From: Acanthochromis polyacanthus
Taxonomy: Eukaryota > Chordata > Actinopteri > Pomacentridae
Length of the DNA: 64,000 nt
Direction: 5' to 3'
Assembly: GCF_021347895.1 (NCBI RefSeq)
Contig: NC_067123.1
Location: forward strand, 3,612,149-3,676,148
The translations under genes were made by a program, and so were the position numbers. Below the pieces are notes generated by a model, which did not search any database, was not told the DNA's origin, and saw only the letters and a list, made by a program, of their open reading frames with translations. Shown here piece after piece: positions 61,381 through 64,000 of this stretch; the stretch's first letter is position 1; the number at the start of each line of letters is the position of its first letter.

Positions 61381-61866
61381 TTGAATGTTGGAACTATGAC
61401 AGGAAAAGGTAGAGAGCTGGTTGACATGATGCAGAGGGGGAAGGTGGACATACTGTGTGTCCAGGAGACCAGGTGGAAAGGTAGTAAAGCTAGAAGTTTA
61501 GGAGCAGGGTTCAAGTTGTTCTATCATGGTGTAGATAGGAAGAGAAATGGAGTAGGAGTTATCTTGAAGGAGGAGTTTGTTAGGAATGTCCTGGAGGTAA
61601 AAAGAGTTTCAGATCGAGTAATGAGCATGAAGCTAGAAATCGAAGGTGTGATGTTCAATGTTGTTAGTGGGTATGCTCCACAGGTAGGATGTGAGCTGCA
61701 GGAGAAGCAGAAATTCTGGTTGGACCTTGATGATGAGATGCAGAGCATCCCTAGAAGTGAGAGAGTTGTCATTGGTGCAGACTTCAATGGACATGTTGGT
61801 GCAGGAAACAGAGATGATGAGGAGGTCATGGGCAGGTTTGGTATCAGAAGGATAGATGGTGGTTGA
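61381..61866 (+). pseudogene. LINE endonuclease domain
   Basis: APE-like endonuclease part of the RTE ORF. The motifs QETRW and GADFNGHVG supply expected catalytic Glu, Asp and Asn positions. It ends early at a stop after a small deletion near 61850; the continuation MVVDFAKRMEMAVVNT starts in another frame at 61856. Confidence 0.88.
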
Positions 61867-62713
61867 CTTTGCAAAAAGGATGGAAATGGCTGTTGTGAAT
61901 ACTTTCTTCCAGAAGAGGCAGGAACATAGGGTGACCTATAAGAGTGGAGGTAGGAGCACACAGGTAGACTACATCTTGTGTAGACGGTGTAATCTGAAGG
62001 AGATCAGTGACTGCAAAGTAGTGGTAGGTGAGAGTGTAGCCAGACAGCATAGGATGGTGGTGTGTAGGATGACCCTGGTGGTGAAGAAGATGAAGAGGGC
62101 AAAGGCAGAGCAGAGGACCAAATGGTGGAAGCTGAAAAAGGAAGAGTGTTGTATGACTTTCAGGAAAGAGTTGAGACAGGCTTTGGATGGTCAGGAGGTG
62201 CTTCCAGATGACTGGACAACTACAGCAAATGTGATCAGGGAGACAGGTCGGAGAGTACTTGGTGTGTCATCTGGAAGGAAAGGAGATAAGGAGACTGGTG
62301 GTGGAATGAGGAGGTACAGGAGTGGATCCAGAGAAAGAGGTTAGCTAAGAAGAAGTGGGACACTGAGAGGACTGAAGAGAGTAGACAGGAGTACAGGGAG
62401 ATGCAGCGTAAGTTGAAAGTAGAGGTGGCAAAGGCCAAACAAGGGGCTTACGATGACTTGTATGCTAAGTTGGACAGTAAGGAGGGAGAGACTGACCTGT
62501 ATAGGTTGGCAAGGCAGAGAGACAGAGATGGGAAGGATGTGCAGCAGGTTAGGGTGATAAAGGATAAGGATGGAAGTGTGTTGACAGGTGCCAATAGTGT
62601 GATGGAAAGATGGAAAGAGTACTTTGAAGAGTTGATGAATGAGGAAAATGAGAGAGAACAAAGAGTAGAAGAGGTGAGTGTTGTGGAAGTGTCTCGGAGA
62701 GGTAGCAGTAGAG

Positions 62714-64000
62714 TTTCTGACTGGGTTGTTCAACAGGATCTTAGATAGTGAGAAGATGCCCGAGGAATGGAGGAGAAGTGTGCTGGTGCCCATCTTTAGG
62801 AACAAGGGAGATGTGCAGAGTTGTGGCAACTACAGAGGAATAAAGCTGATGAGCCACACGATGAAGCTATGGGAAAGAGTAGTTGAAGCTAGACTAAGGG
62901 CAGAGGTGAACATCTGTGAGCAGCAGTATGGTTTCATGCCAAGAAAGAGTACAGCAGATGCAATATTTGCTTTGAGGATGTTGATAGAGAAGTACAGAGA
63001 AGGTCAGAAGGAGCTGCATTGTGTCTTTGTAGATCTGGAGAAAGCTTCTGACAGGGTGCCCAGAGAGGAACTGTGGTTTTGTATGAGGAAGTCTGGAGTG
63101 GCAGAGAAGTATGTTAGAGTGGTGCAGGACATGTATGAGGACTGTAAGACAGTGGTGAGGTGTGCTGTAGGAGTAACAGAGGAGTTCAAGGTGGAGGTGG
63201 GACTACATCAGGGATCAGCTCTGAGCCCCTTCTTGTTTGCTATGGTGATGGACAGGATGACAGACGAGGTTAGACAGGAGTCTCCATGGACTATGATGTT
63301 TGCAGATGACATTGTGATCTGTAGTGAGAGCAGGGAACAGATGGAGGAGAAGCTAGAGGCGTGGAGGTTTGCCCTGGAAAGGAGAGGAATGAAGGTTTGC
63401 CGCAGCAAGACGGAGTATCTGTGTGTGAATGAGAGGGACCCAAGTGGAAGAGTGAGGCTACAGGGAGAAGAGATCAAGAAGGTGGAGGATTTTAAGTACT
63501 TAGGGTCAACAGTCCAGAGCAATGGAGAGTGTGGAAAAGAGGTGAAGAAGCGTGTACAGGCAGGCTGGAATGGCTGGAGAAAAGTGTCAGGTGTGATGTG
63601 TGATAGAAGAGTTTCAGCTAAAATGAAAGGAAAGGTTTACAAAACTGTGGTGAGACCAGCCATGTTGTTTGGTCTGGAGACAGTGTCCCTGAGGAAAAGA
63701 CAGGAGGCAGAGCTGGAGGTAGCAGAAGTGAAGATGCTGAGGTTCTCTTTGGGAGTGACCAGGATGGATAGGATCAGGAATGAGGACATCAGAGGGACAG
63801 CACATGTTAGAGGCTTTGGAGATAAAGTCAGAGAGGCCAGACTGAGATGGTTCAGACATGTCCAGAGGAGAGAGAGTGAATATATTGGTAGAAGGATGCT
63901 GAGTTTCCCACTGCCAGGCAGGAGGCCCAGAGGAAGACCAAAGAGGAGGTTTATGGATGTGGTTAAAGAGGACATGAAGGTAGTTGGTGTGAGAGAAGAG
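62714..64000 (+). pseudogene. LINE reverse transcriptase domain, open to window edge
   Basis: Uninterrupted frame from about 62714 (FLTGLFNRILDSEKMPEEWR) to the last base. Contains NYRGIKLMSHTMKLWERV, QQYGFMPRKSTADAIFALR, the three catalytic motif regions, and the thumb-like tail. The first in-frame ATG is at 62756, but the domain starts upstream, so this is a fragment of a larger ORF. Confidence 0.9.

Larger units (their letters stand above)
61071..64000 (+). mobile_element. RTE-type LINE, nearly complete, frameshifted, cut by window edge
   Basis: After about 300 bases of 5' sequence come an apurinic endonuclease domain (61381-61866: ILCVQETRWKG, VVIGADFNGHVGAG, RFGIRR), a linker (61856-62344 and 62401-62748) and a reverse transcriptase (62714 to the edge). 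RT motifs are FVDLEKASDRVP, GLHQGSALSPFLFAM and the catalytic FADDIVI, then the [10 protein letters not shown] region also present at 43109-43837. Frames change near 61850, between 62300 and 62400, and near 62700, so it is not active as shown. It lacks a 3' end here. Clade is judged from protein similarity to RTE elements of fish. Confidence 0.92.

Overview
The window is vertebrate nuclear DNA, most likely from a ray-finned fish and probably a percomorph (inferred from the repeat families). It has no operons or ribosome binding sites. Coding sequence is a small fraction, split into short exons with GT-AG introns. Repeats include Tc1, hAT-like and piggyBac-like DNA transposons, RTE-type LINEs, tRNA-headed SINE-like elements, LTR remnants, and many micro- and minisatellites.

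Two protein-coding genes can be reconstructed completely. The first is galr1, a galanin receptor type 1 GPCR on the + strand, with three coding exons between 16085 and 19720 giving 357 residues. The second is prep, the cytosolic prolyl endopeptidase (prolyl oligopeptidase), on the - strand. Its 15 coding exons run from 57284 down to 27782 and join in frame at every boundary to give 709 residues, one fewer than the human protein. The Ser553/Asp640/His679 triad is intact. The two genes are convergent, separated by about 8 kb of repeats. I infer no functional link between them: one is a membrane peptide receptor, the other a soluble peptidase that cleaves short proline-containing peptides.

Layout. 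1-16 kb has no gene I can support. It holds a strand-switching TATCTCAT-type satellite, a CTA-trinucleotide array split by a 1.63 kb Tc1 transposon with one frameshift, GGAA and TTCC arrays, a foldback repeat, an LTR-like segment, and a 1.71 kb hAT-like insertion inside a minisatellite. 16-20 kb is galr1, with a piggyBac-like element in intron 1 and a SINE-like element in intron 2. 20-27.5 kb is intergenic and includes a 2 kb, 19-bp minisatellite. 27.5-57.5 kb is prep. Its introns carry a 31-bp minisatellite, a solo-LTR-like insertion that splits another minisatellite, an LTR nested in a DNA transposon, an RTE fragment, long AAAATGAC-type arrays, internal duplications that include degenerate copies of exon 9, and a palindromic intron 1. 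57.5-61 kb is AT-rich intergenic DNA. 61-64 kb is a nearly complete but frameshifted RTE-type LINE that runs off the edge.

I found no convincing new multi-gene system. The more unusual signals are the exon-9-derived pseudo-exons in prep, the minisatellite that appears to descend from a transposase motif, the large degenerate inverted duplication around prep exon 1, the tandem X-box-like array, and a PRDM1/ISRE-like site in the prep promoter.
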